Part shown: piece after piece, positions 21,900 through 29,206 of the stretch
How the letters are laid out: each line of letters starts with the position of its first letter
Position numbering within the stretch: position 1 is the stretch's first letter
DNA from: Propionibacteriaceae bacterium
Lineage (GTDB): Bacteria > Actinomycetota > Actinomycetes > Propionibacteriales > Propionibacteriaceae
Reading direction: 5' to 3'
DNA: 39,512 bases
Assembly: GCA_027492545.1 (NCBI GenBank)
Contig: JAPUEL010000086.1
Span: forward strand, 1-39,512
Position numbers and translations under genes: made by a program
Notes under the pieces: generated by a model
Database searches by the model: none
What the model saw: only the letters and a program-made list of their open reading frames with translations
Told to the model about the DNA's origin: nothing

Positions 21900-23150
21900 C
21901 TACAGCCGGATGCCCAGCAGCGCGTCGATGGCGGTGGTCATCTGCCCGACCGCCTCGGTGTCGTCCCCCTCGATCGCGAGACTGCCGGCCACCCACGTGT
22001 CCACCGCGTCCAGGGCGGCCGGGGTGTCCAGGTCGGTGCGCAGCGCCCGGCGCATCGCGGCGATGGTCTCGCCGGCCGGCAGCGCGGCCGGATTGTTGAG
22101 CACGCCGCGCCAGCGCTGGAGGCGCTCCGTGGCGGCATCCAGCTGGTCGCGGGTCCACTCCCAGTCGCTGCGGTAGTGGTGGTTGAGCAACGCGAGCCGG
22201 ATCGCCATCGGATCCGCGCCGCTGTGTCGCAGCCGGCTGACCAGCTCGAGGTTGCCCTTCGACTTGCTCATCTTCTCGCCGTCGAGGCCCACCATCCCGG
22301 AGTGCACATACGCCTGCGCCATGGGCTCCCTGGACGCCGCGATGGACTCAGCCGCGCACATCTCGTGGTGCGGGAACACCAGGTCTGAGCCCCCGCCCTG
22401 GACGTCGAAGTTCGCCCCGAGGTGACGCAGTGAGATCGCGGTGCACTCGATGTGCCAGCCCGGGCGTCCGGCGCCCAGCGACGACGACCAGCTGGGCTCA
22501 TCAGGGCGCGCGAACCGCCACACCAAGCAGTCCAGCGGGTGGCGCTTCCCGGGCCGATCCGGATCTCCGCCGTTGTCGCGGAAGAGTTGGATCATGCGCC
22601 CCTCGTCGAGGTTGCTGACGGCGCCGAAGCCCTCCGCAGCCACCGAGTTGAAGTACCAGTCCGGGTGCTCCGCGTCCTCGACCTGATAGACCAAGCCGCT
22701 GGGGAGCAACTGTTCGATGAGCTCGATGACGGAGGCGATGGACTCCACGGCGCCGATGTAGTTGTCCGGAGGGATGACCCGGAGGTCCTGCATGTCACTG
22801 CGGAACAGTTCGATCTGGTCCTCGGCCAGTTCCTCCCACTCCTGGCCGGTGGCCGCAGCCCTCTCCAGGAGGGGGTCGTCGACATCGGTGACGTTCTGGG
22901 TGTACTCGACGGCGATGCCGAGGTCCCGCCAGACCCGGTTGGCCATGTCGAACGCCACGTAGGTGTTGGCGTGACCCAGGTGGGTGGCGTCGTAGGGCGT
23001 GATCCCGCAGACGTACATCCTTGCCGCACCCTCGCTTGGGCCTACTGGGACCACGCTTCGGGTGGCGGTGTCGAAGAGGCTGAGACGATCGGGAACGTCG
23101 CCCTGGGACTCCGGGAGACTGGGAACGGTGACGGGTGCCCACGCATACAT
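21900..23150 (-). CDS. mshC: Cysteine:glucosaminyl-inositol ligase of mycothiol synthesis
   Basis: Joins cysteine to GlcN-inositol with ATP, the third step towards mycothiol, the main small thiol of actinobacteria. The enzyme is a CysRS homologue of 416 residues. Zinc ligands are Cys48 in YVCGITPYD, Cys236 in HIECTAIS and His261 in FPHHEMCAA. The HIGH motif is HLGH (57-60) and the KMSKS loop is KMSKS (293-297). The [14 protein letters not shown] block distinguishes MshC from true CysRS. The ATG lies 7 nt after TAGGTT, suggesting a leaderless mRNA. It sits in the conserved order with SCO1664-, DUF3090- and MSMEG_4193-like genes. Confidence 0.95.
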   Translation of the reverse strand: MYAWAPVTVPSLPESQGDVPDRLSLFDTATRSVVPVGPSEGAARMYVCGITPYDATHLGHANTYVAFDMANRVWRDLGIAVEYTQNVTDVDDPLLERAAATGQEWEELAEDQIELFRSDMQDLRVIPPDNYIGAVESIASVIELIEQLLPSGLVYQVEDAEHPDWYFNSVAAEGFGAVSNLDEGRMIQLFRDNGGDPDRPGKRHPLDCLVWRFARPDEPSWSSSLGAGRPGWHIECTAISLRHLGANFDVQGGGSDLVFPHHEMCAAESIAASREPMAQAYVHSGMVGLDGEKMSKSKGNLELVSRLRHSGADPMAIRLALLNHHYRSDWEWTRDQLDAATERLQRWRGVLNNPAALPAGETIAAMRRALRTDLDTPAALDAVDTWVAGSLAIEGDDTEAVGQMTTAIDALLGIRL

Positions 23151-23163
23151 GGGCCCAAACCTA
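23151..23163 (-). promoter_or_regulatory. -10 box for leaderless mshC
   Basis: TAGGTT (minus strand, 23163-23158), then 7 nt, then ATG 23150. No ribosome site is seen. Confidence 0.55.
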
Positions 23164-23179
23164 CCGTGTTGGTTGAGAA

Positions 23180-23917
23180 CTAAAGCGGTGGCCAGGGGAT
23201 GCCCGGGCGCAACCCACTAGGCTCCGGCAGGCGACCCGACGCCAGGAGCGCATCCGCGCGCGCGACGAGGGCCTCCCACTCCTCGTCGGCCAGCCCGGGC
23301 GCGAGGGGCGCCGTCAGAGCCGCGACCTCCGCGATCAGGGCGCGCTCCGCATCGTCGAGCGGATCCCCCGCCCAGCCCCACAGGACAGTCCGCAGCTTGT
23401 CCTCGGTATGCATGCTCACGCCGTGGTCCACCCCTGCGAGCCTGTCGCCGCGGTCGATCAGATGCCCGGCCTTCCGATCCGCGTTGTTGAGCAGGGCGTC
23501 GAACAGTGCGACCTTGCGGAGCAGAGGGTGATCGCGGTGGGCCAGGACGACGGGTTGGTCGTCCTGCGTCACGGCGCTCAGGATCGGCATCCAGGCCTCG
23601 GTGAGTTCCTCGGGCCGGAGCAGGTCGATGAGGCCGGTCGGCTCCCCCTCGACCCATGCCTGGGCGGACCCCTCCCCCAACGGTCCCTCCACCCAGAGGG
23701 TGAGCGGGACCAGGTCCAGCCCCATCGCGCTCGACAACGCGTAGGCGGCCACCTCGCGGCGGCCCAGCGTGCCGTCGGGGAAGTCCCAGAGTGGGGCCTC
23801 GCCCGCCACAGGCTTGTACACCCAGCGGCCGCCGGCCTCGTCGAGCCCCAGGAACGTGCCGTTCGACGCGCCGACCAGCCGGCCGATCAGACGGAGATCG
23901 CCCTGGGGGCCGGTCAT
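23180..23917 (-). CDS. SCO1664 family protein (kinase-like fold)
   Basis: 245 residues, starting at ATG 23917 within the end of DUF3090 (4-bp ATGA overlap). The family is actinobacterial and has a fold related to phosphatidylinositol 3/4-kinases and HipA-like kinases. The visible features agree: a nucleotide-binding-like N-lobe with [20 protein letters not shown], and a catalytic-like segment [15 protein letters not shown] followed by [11 protein letters not shown]. The substrate is unknown. It is translated together with DUF3090 and lies upstream of mshC, a conserved neighbourhood whose link to mycothiol is suspected but unproven. Confidence 0.85.
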   Translation of the reverse strand: MTGPQGDLRLIGRLVGASNGTFLGLDEAGGRWVYKPVAGEAPLWDFPDGTLGRREVAAYALSSAMGLDLVPLTLWVEGPLGEGSAQAWVEGEPTGLIDLLRPEELTEAWMPILSAVTQDDQPVVLAHRDHPLLRKVALFDALLNNADRKAGHLIDRGDRLAGVDHGVSMHTEDKLRTVLWGWAGDPLDDAERALIAEVAALTAPLAPGLADEEWEALVARADALLASGRLPEPSGLRPGIPWPPL

Positions 23918-24432
23918 GTGAACAGCGGGCCGCGATAGCCGTTGGCGCGGGGGCAGATGTGGCCCGCCGGGTCCAACGGCTGGGCGCAGGCGGGGCAGGC
24001 GGGCCGTCCCGAGGCGACCACCTGCTCGGCCCGGCTGGAGAAGTCCCGCGCCATGGGCGGAGTCATGAGGACCTGCAGAAGGGAGGTCTCGCCCTCGTCG
24101 TCCACCTCGTCGGAGAACAGCTCCAGCACCAGCCGGCCACGCTCCTGGTCCCAGGCCAGCCCGATGGCGGCGGCCCGGAAGGCCACGGTGACCGGCGCGT
24201 CGAGTGGCCCCATGTCCGCCGGGGCACCCCGCTCGGGTACGTCGTGGCCGAGTTCGGCCAGACGGTCCAGGACCTCCCCCACGCGCATGCCGAGCAGCTG
24301 CGCCTGTTGCTTCTCGAGAGCGACGGCCGCCAACCGACTGCCCTGGGCCACCTGGATGAGGAACAGGCGGTGACCGGGCTCCCCGACAGTGCCGACGACG
24401 CATCGGTCAGGGCGCTCGAACTCCAGAAGCAT
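23914..24432 (-). CDS. DUF3090 family protein
   Basis: 172 residues from ATG 24432 (MLLEFERPDRCVVGTVGEPG). The longer frame to 24564 lies inside the preceding gene. The body contains RLFLIQVAQGSRLAAVALEKQQ and an acidic stretch. The C-terminus carries a zinc-ribbon-like CPAC...ICPR pair (about 150-165). Its function is unknown, but it belongs to the conserved SCO1664/DUF3090/phosphatase set. It has its own leaderless promoter whose -10 box includes the stop codon of the gene before it. Confidence 0.88.
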   Translation of the reverse strand: MLLEFERPDRCVVGTVGEPGHRLFLIQVAQGSRLAAVALEKQQAQLLGMRVGEVLDRLAELGHDVPERGAPADMGPLDAPVTVAFRAAAIGLAWDQERGRLVLELFSDEVDDEGETSLLQVLMTPPMARDFSSRAEQVVASGRPACPACAQPLDPAGHICPRANGYRGPLFT

Positions 24433-24445
24433 GCCGTCCAGCCTA
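24433..24445 (-). promoter_or_regulatory. -10 box for leaderless DUF3090, overlapping a stop codon
   Basis: TAGGCT at 24445-24440 (minus), 7 nt before ATG 24432. Its first three bases are the TAG stop codon of the histidine phosphatase gene (24445-24443). Confidence 0.55.
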
Positions 24446-25111
24446 GCCCGCGCCCACAGACCCGGGGGCGACGTCGCCGCCACCGACCGCAGGGGGTGAG
24501 GAGGAGCCGAGCAGGGCGGTGAGATCCCCGCCGACGTTGACGCACAGCACGGTCGGGCGGCCACCGGAGTACTCCACGACGCTCAGGCCGGCGGGGCCGA
24601 CGTGGAGGCGCTGGAAGTCGTCCAGCGCCATCCCGAAGGCGTGGGCGAGGATGGCCTTGATGGGGTCGCCGTGTGAGAACACCACGACCGTCTCGTCGTC
24701 CCGGTGCCCCGCGGCAAGAGTGGTGACGGCGGCCACCGTGCGTTCGAACATCTCGACCATCGACTCCCCTCCGGGGAATGCGACCGACGACGGGGTGGAC
24801 TGGATCTCGGCCCAGAGATTCTCTTCCCGTAGCGATGCCAGCGACGCGCCCGTCCACACCCCGTAGTCGCACTCGCTGAGGCCCTCAAGTACCGCCGCGT
24901 CCGGGTAGCCGGCGAGGAGCGCCGTCTCCCGGCAGCGCTCGATGGGCGAGGTGTAGGCGGCGGCGATGGCGGCCGCCGCCAGAAGCTCTCCGATGTCGCG
25001 GGCCTGGCGACGCCCCACCTCGTCGAGCTTGACCCCTGGCATCCGGCCGGCCAGCACGCCTTCGGCGTTGGCAGTGGATCTCGCGTGCCGGATCAGGACC
25101 ACCTTCGTCAT
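24443..25111 (-). CDS. MSMEG_4193 family histidine phosphatase
   Basis: 222 residues from ATG 25111 ([18 protein letters not shown]). The phosphatase fold is shown by RHARS (catalytic His9), the second arginine region [10 protein letters not shown], the acidic ECDYGVWTG and the second catalytic His in [11 protein letters not shown]. It is related to cofactor-dependent phosphoglycerate mutases, but members of this branch are phosphatases of unknown substrate. The Ala-, Gly- and Ser-rich tail has no domain. It is the first gene of the conserved cluster and has a TACGCT box 7 nt before the ATG. Confidence 0.9.
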   Translation of the reverse strand: MTKVVLIRHARSTANAEGVLAGRMPGVKLDEVGRRQARDIGELLAAAAIAAAYTSPIERCRETALLAGYPDAAVLEGLSECDYGVWTGASLASLREENLWAEIQSTPSSVAFPGGESMVEMFERTVAAVTTLAAGHRDDETVVVFSHGDPIKAILAHAFGMALDDFQRLHVGPAGLSVVEYSGGRPTVLCVNVGGDLTALLGSSSPPAVGGGDVAPGSVGAG

Positions 25112-25124
25112 ACGGGCCAGCGTA
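25112..25124 (-). promoter_or_regulatory. -10 box for the leaderless histidine phosphatase gene
   Basis: TACGCT (minus, 25124-25119), 7 nt, ATG 25111. It lies in the divergent gap with uppP. Confidence 0.55.
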
Positions 25125-25150
25125 GTCGGCCGGAATTCGGTGCCCGGCGG

Positions 25151-25180
25151 TACAGTGTCGCCCGGCGTCGACGAAGGGGA
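25151..25180 (+). promoter_or_regulatory. uppP -10 box and ribosome site
   Basis: TACAGT at 25151-25156 is a good -10 candidate; GAAGGGGA at 25173-25180 lies 7 nt before the GTG at 25188. Unlike many neighbours this gene has a normal short leader. Confidence 0.45.
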
Positions 25181-25187
25181 CTGTGAC

Positions 25188-26012
25188 GTGGAATGGTTCG
25201 AAGCGATCGTGTTGGGCATCGTCCAGGGGCTCACTGAGTTCCTGCCCATCTCGTCGAGTGCCCACGTCTCGATCGTCGGGCAGTTGCTGTTCGACGGCCG
25301 CGACCCGGGTGCCGCGTTCACGGCGGTGACCCAGCTGGGCACGGAGACGGCGGTGCTCGTCTACTTCCGCAAGGACATCTGGAGGATCATCACCTCCTGG
25401 GTGGGCAGCCTGCGCGGCACCGTTGACCGCTCTGATCCGGACGCCCGGATGGGGTGGCTGGTGATGATCGGCTCCGTCCCCATCGTCGTCTTGGGGCTGC
25501 TCTTCCAGGACGCCATCGACACGTGGCTGCGCAACCTGTGGATCACGGTGGCGATGCTCGCGGGCGTGGCGATCTTCCTTGCGGTGGCTGACCGCATGGC
25601 GGGGAACAACACCAGGGAACTCAGGCAGTTGACGTGGCGCGACGGGGTGTTGTTCGGCCTGTTCCAGGCCGCGGCCCTCATCCCCGGCGTGTCCCGCTCC
25701 GGCGCGACCATCTCCGGGGGCCTGTTCATGGGTTACACCCGCGAAGCGGCCACCCGCTACGCCTTCCTCCTGGCCATCCCGGCGGTGTTCGGCTCGGGCC
25801 TCTACAAGCTCAAGGACATCGGCGGGGACCAGGCCACCGCCTGGGGGCCGACGATCGTCGCCACCGTGCTCGCGTTCTTCATCGGCTACGCGGTGATCGC
25901 CTGGCTGCTGCGCTACATCTCGACCCACGACTTCCGGATCTTCGTCCTCTACCGGCTGATCCTCGCCGCCGTCGTCGCCGTGCTGATCCTCACCGGCGTG
26001 CTGTCCGCGTAG
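25188..26012 (+). CDS. uppP: Undecaprenyl-diphosphate phosphatase
   Basis: Removes a phosphate from undecaprenyl diphosphate so that the lipid carrier for peptidoglycan can be reused; also linked to bacitracin tolerance. It is a membrane protein of 274 residues with seven or eight predicted membrane segments. Both family signatures are present: [14 protein letters not shown] (14-27) and [13 protein letters not shown] (166-178), which hold the catalytic Glu, Ser and Arg residues. The start is GTG 25188. It is read divergently from the histidine phosphatase gene. Confidence 0.95.
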   Translation: MEWFEAIVLGIVQGLTEFLPISSSAHVSIVGQLLFDGRDPGAAFTAVTQLGTETAVLVYFRKDIWRIITSWVGSLRGTVDRSDPDARMGWLVMIGSVPIVVLGLLFQDAIDTWLRNLWITVAMLAGVAIFLAVADRMAGNNTRELRQLTWRDGVLFGLFQAAALIPGVSRSGATISGGLFMGYTREAATRYAFLLAIPAVFGSGLYKLKDIGGDQATAWGPTIVATVLAFFIGYAVIAWLLRYISTHDFRIFVLYRLILAAVVAVLILTGVLSA

Positions 26013-26022
26013 GGTCAGGCAC
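26010..26022 (+). promoter_or_regulatory. -10 box for the leaderless aldo/keto reductase, overlapping the uppP stop
   Basis: TAGGGT at 26010-26015 is 7 nt before ATG 26023. Its first three bases are the TAG stop codon of uppP. Confidence 0.5.
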
Positions 26023-26985
26023 ATGCAACTGCGGCCCCTCGGCGCTTCCGGCCTCCACGTGTCGCGGCTCGGCCTCGGGACCATGGCCTGGGGCCGCGAT
26101 GTGGAGTGGCCGGCCGCCAGGGACCTCCTCGCGGACTTCGTCGACGGCGGTGGCAACCTCGTGGACACGGCCCCGGCGTACGGCGCGGGTGTCGCGGAGA
26201 AGATGATCGGCAAGGCGCTCGCGACAGGACTACCCCGCGAGTCCCTCGTGATCGCGACGAAGGCCGGGTTCGTCATCCGCGACGGCAGGCGATCCATCGA
26301 CACCTCGCGCGGCGCCCTGCTCAACGACCTCGAGCAGTCGCTGCGTCGCCTCAAGACCGATCATGTGGACCTGTGGCAGGTCCACGCCTGGGGCGAGGCC
26401 CCGCTGGAGGAGACGCTCTCGGCGTTGGACTCAGCGGTGAGCCGGGGCATGGCCCGCTACGTCGGGGTGTCGAACTTCGTGGGGTGGCAGACCGCCACCG
26501 CGGCCACCTGGCAGCAGGCGGACCGCGGCAGGACGCCGCTGTCCAGCGTCCAGGTGGAGTATTCGCTCCTCGCCAGGCGCGCCGAGGTCGAGGTGGTGGG
26601 CGCCGCGCAGCATCACCGCATGGGCGTGCTGGCCTGGTCAGGCCTGGGCCGAGGAGCGCTGACCGGCAAGTATCGCGGCGGGCGCCTCCCCCGCGATTCT
26701 CGTGCAGCCTCAGACCATTTCGGCTGGTTCCTGGAGCCGTATCTGCAACCCCGGTCGACGGCGATCGTCGACGCCGTCGCACACGCCGCACAGGGGCTCG
26801 GCCTCACCGCGGCACAGGTGGCGCTGATCTGGGTCCGCGACGCGCCGCAAGTGGCCTCGGCGCTGGTCGGCCCCCGGACGACGGATCAGTTGGCGGAGCT
26901 GCTCGATGCCGAGGAGAAGGAGCTCGTGACCCCCATCGTGGCCGCCCTGGACGACATCTCGGGCGGCACGAACGCGTACCGCTGA
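26023..26985 (+). CDS. Aldo/keto reductase
   Basis: NADPH-dependent oxidoreductase with a TIM-barrel fold, 320 residues. The catalytic tetrad is visible: D48 and Y53 in NLVDTAPAYG, K80 in IATKAGF and H121 in QVHAWG. C-terminal cofactor-binding features include ALVGPRTTDQLAELLDA. The substrate cannot be predicted. It follows uppP by 10 bp but probably has its own leaderless promoter. It converges with the DUF3224 gene with a 7-bp gap. Confidence 0.92.
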   Translation: MQLRPLGASGLHVSRLGLGTMAWGRDVEWPAARDLLADFVDGGGNLVDTAPAYGAGVAEKMIGKALATGLPRESLVIATKAGFVIRDGRRSIDTSRGALLNDLEQSLRRLKTDHVDLWQVHAWGEAPLEETLSALDSAVSRGMARYVGVSNFVGWQTATAATWQQADRGRTPLSSVQVEYSLLARRAEVEVVGAAQHHRMGVLAWSGLGRGALTGKYRGGRLPRDSRAASDHFGWFLEPYLQPRSTAIVDAVAHAAQGLGLTAAQVALIWVRDAPQVASALVGPRTTDQLAELLDAEEKELVTPIVAALDDISGGTNAYR

Positions 26986-26992
26986 GAGGGAC

Positions 26993-27367
26993 TCAGCTGA
27001 TGTCGAAGGCGATGTGGTGCACACCGTCGGGGTCGATCTCGAGGGTCAGCGTGCCGTTCGCGCCCTCCAACTCGCCCGTGCCCGACCCGGGCACCAGCTC
27101 GTAGCGCACCTCCTGCTCGCCGTCGCGCATGGTGCCGAACTGCTGGAACGCGACGCTGCCGGTGCGCGAGCCGATCCGTCCCTCGAACACCTCGAGGGCG
27201 ATGTATCCCGCAGTCCCATCGGCGGGCTCACCGGCCGAGAGCATGACCCCACGGCTGGCACCGACGGCCTCGCCCTCCCAGACCTTGGCGAACTCGAAAC
27301 GTCGGGTGTCCGGCAACAGCGCCTCTTCGGGCGTGATCACGATCTCGAACGTAGCGTTGACCATCAT
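26993..27367 (-). CDS. DUF3224 domain protein
   Basis: 124 residues starting at ATG 27367 (a second ATG follows directly). GGAGGAGGA just upstream fixes this start over a longer frame to 27463. The sequence is beta-rich with FAKVWEGEAVGASRGVMLSAG and GYIALEVFEGRIGSRTGSVAFQQFGTM, matching the DUF3224 barrel family (related to allene oxide cyclase-like folds). Its function is unknown. TAGGCT some 25 nt upstream of the start is a likely -10. Confidence 0.85.
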   Translation of the reverse strand: MMVNATFEIVITPEEALLPDTRRFEFAKVWEGEAVGASRGVMLSAGEPADGTAGYIALEVFEGRIGSRTGSVAFQQFGTMRDGEQEVRYELVPGSGTGELEGANGTLTLEIDPDGVHHIAFDIS

Positions 27368-27402
27368 GGCGTCCTCCTCCGGTGCCCCCAGCCTAGGGTG
27401 AT

Positions 27403-27433
27403 TTGCGCAGACCGGGTGGGCGCCTGCTAGAGT
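27403..27433 (+). promoter_or_regulatory. Possible tRNA-Leu promoter
   Basis: TTGCGC (27403-27408) and TAGAGT (27428-27433) are separated by 19 bp, about 33 bp before the tRNA. A CCCCC-TT-GGGGG hairpin (27445-27456) lies in the leader. Confidence 0.4.
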
Positions 27434-27465
27434 TCCTTGTCGCTCCCCCTTGGGGGACACCACCT

Positions 27466-27550
27466 GTCCGGGTGGCGGAATAGGTAGACGCGCTAGCTTG
27501 AGGTGCTAGTGCCCGTAAAGGGCGTGGAGGTTCAAGTCCTCTCTCGGACA
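27466..27550 (+). tRNA. tRNA-Leu (GAG anticodon)
   Basis: Full cloverleaf of 85 nt. The acceptor GTCCGGG pairs with CTCGGAC (one G-T), A is the discriminator, and no CCA is encoded. The anticodon stem CTAGC/GCTAG encloses the loop TTGAGGT with anticodon GAG at 27500-27502, which reads CUC/CUU. A long variable arm (GTGCCCGTAAAGGGCGTG) confirms the leucine class, and the T arm contains GGTTCAAGTCC. An integrase gene follows, so the 3' end of this tRNA is the likely attachment site. Confidence 0.97.
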
Positions 27551-27557
27551 CAAGTTG

Positions 27558-27606
27558 AAACCCCAGTCAAATCGGCGAAAGCCGCAATGACTGGGGTTTT
27601 GCTTTT
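27558..27606 (+). terminator. Terminator after tRNA-Leu
   Basis: ACCCCAGTCA and TGACTGGGGT form an 10-bp stem around an inner hairpin (CGGC GAAA GCCG, 27573-27584), followed by TTTTGCTTTTTC. The A-rich left side also allows termination from the other strand. Confidence 0.85.
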
Positions 27607-27697
27607 TCACCGTCTCGCCACCCTCCGCCAGCGTGCACCACTCTGTAGCATGTTCATCGCACGTTCATCGCACGAGATCGCACGACGGGGGCATGCC

Positions 27698-28936
27698 ATG
27701 AGGTTCGGCTACATTCGCCAGTTGCCCAGCGGCAGGTACCAGGCGAGCTATCAGGCTCCGGACGGTTCGCGCCATAACGCCCCTGCGACATACACGCACA
27801 AGGCCGACGCCCAGGCCTGGATCACCGCCGAGCGTCGCCTCATCGAGTACGGCACCTGGACCAGCCCCAAGGCGCGAGCAGAGGCGGTCGAAGCGGCTGC
27901 CCGAGCCGAAGCTGAACGAGAAGCCGCAGAAGCGTTGGCCGCCGAAGCGCTCGCGAGCGTGCCGACGGTCACCCAGTGGCTTGAGCAGTGCATCACCGAG
28001 CGACAGATGCGGACCCGGCGTCCGATCAAACAGACCACCGCAGACAACTACCGCAAGCTGGCACGCCTGAACGTCGACGGCACCGAGCTCGGCAGCATGC
28101 GCGTCACGGACGTGAGGCGGTCCGACGTGCACGCGTGGCGCTGGAGCGGGCCTCCCAGCAAGACCCGCACACAAGGCGGCAAAGCCTACGAGCTGCTCGT
28201 CTCTGCCTTTGACGATGCCGTAGTGGCGGAGCTCATCGACGCAACACCCTGCACCTTGCGAGGAGCTGGCGCTCCTGACCGCGCCCGCGAGCCCGAGTCG
28301 CTGTCCCTGCACGAGGTCGACCGCTTCCTCGCCGCAGTTCAGGAACCCTGGGCGAGAGCCGCCCTGACCATCCAAGTGACTTGCGGGCTCCGGATCGGCG
28401 AGGTGCTGGCGCTGCGGTCGAGAGACCTCGACCTCGCCGCCGAGACCGTCACAGTCGCCGGGACAGTCGCGAAGGTCGGGGAACTCGGGATGAGGACCCG
28501 AGTCGTTCAGGACCCAAAGACCCGGGCATCGATGCGCACCATCTCGCTCCTCCCCGACACCGTCCCCGAGCTGAAGGTCTGGCGCCAGTCCCGAGGCACG
28601 TTGCGGGCGGACGCTCTGCTCTTCTGCGACGCGTTCGGCAAGCCACTCAACGACGACGTGCTCCGCCGCATCCACAAGAAAGCCGCAGAGGTGATCGGGC
28701 GTAGCGAGCTGAAGGATCACGACCTCAGGGCCACCGCAGCAACCCTGGCCGCATCCGCCGGCGCATCGGTGCGCGAGATACAGGCGATGCTCGGGCACAC
28801 GACGCCGACCATGGCACTGAGCTACCAGACTGCCACAAGGGAACGAGACGCCGAGCGCGCACGCAAGATGTCAGCCCAACGCACGAGTGCACGCCGTGAG
28901 GGCACCATGACCTCCAGGGCCCGGATCGATAACTGA
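27698..28936 (+). CDS. Tyrosine recombinase (phage-type integrase)
   Basis: 412 residues, complete. The N-terminal arm-binding type domain (about 1-57) contains GYIRQLPSGRYQASYQAPDG. An Ala/Glu-rich helix (58-86) and a SAM-like core-binding domain (87-190) follow. The catalytic domain has Arg232 in CGLRIGEVLAL, Lys274, HDLR (His341, Arg344), His367 in LGHTTP and the nucleophile Tyr376. All catalytic residues are present, so it may be active. ATG 27698 is preferred because the open frame further upstream runs into the tRNA and terminator. The ribosome site (GGGG) is weak. It probably inserts its element into the tRNA-Leu gene. Confidence 0.93.
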   Translation: MRFGYIRQLPSGRYQASYQAPDGSRHNAPATYTHKADAQAWITAERRLIEYGTWTSPKARAEAVEAAARAEAEREAAEALAAEALASVPTVTQWLEQCITERQMRTRRPIKQTTADNYRKLARLNVDGTELGSMRVTDVRRSDVHAWRWSGPPSKTRTQGGKAYELLVSAFDDAVVAELIDATPCTLRGAGAPDRAREPESLSLHEVDRFLAAVQEPWARAALTIQVTCGLRIGEVLALRSRDLDLAAETVTVAGTVAKVGELGMRTRVVQDPKTRASMRTISLLPDTVPELKVWRQSRGTLRADALLFCDAFGKPLNDDVLRRIHKKAAEVIGRSELKDHDLRATAATLAASAGASVREIQAMLGHTTPTMALSYQTATRERDAERARKMSAQRTSARREGTMTSRARIDN

Positions 28937-29206
28937 CCCAGATGGTGGGGAGGCACTTTCATGGCCGGGGGTAACCGGATCTGCCGTGAGTCGGACGTTG
29001 CCGATCGTCCTCCTGATCGCGTCGCTTCGTCCGTAGCGGCGCTGGCCACACCGCTCCCCTTTCGGTCTGTCGGGTCAGCTCGCATCAGCGGGAACGCATC
29101 CGGGGCAGGTCGCCGTGAAAGCAGGCATGTCGCCGCCCGGATAGTTAGGGGCTGGTTACGGTAGGCTCGCCCCGCACCCCGCACCGCACACCTCGGGAGG
29201 TACGGC

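Noticed and set aside
27503..27697. Upstream extension of the integrase reading frame
   Set aside because: It begins inside the tRNA and crosses the terminator hairpin; the conserved integrase sequence starts at ATG 27698.
28961..29164. 67-codon frame between the integrase and AIPR genes
   Set aside because: No ribosome site, no protein-like pattern, and it ends at the AIPR promoter region.
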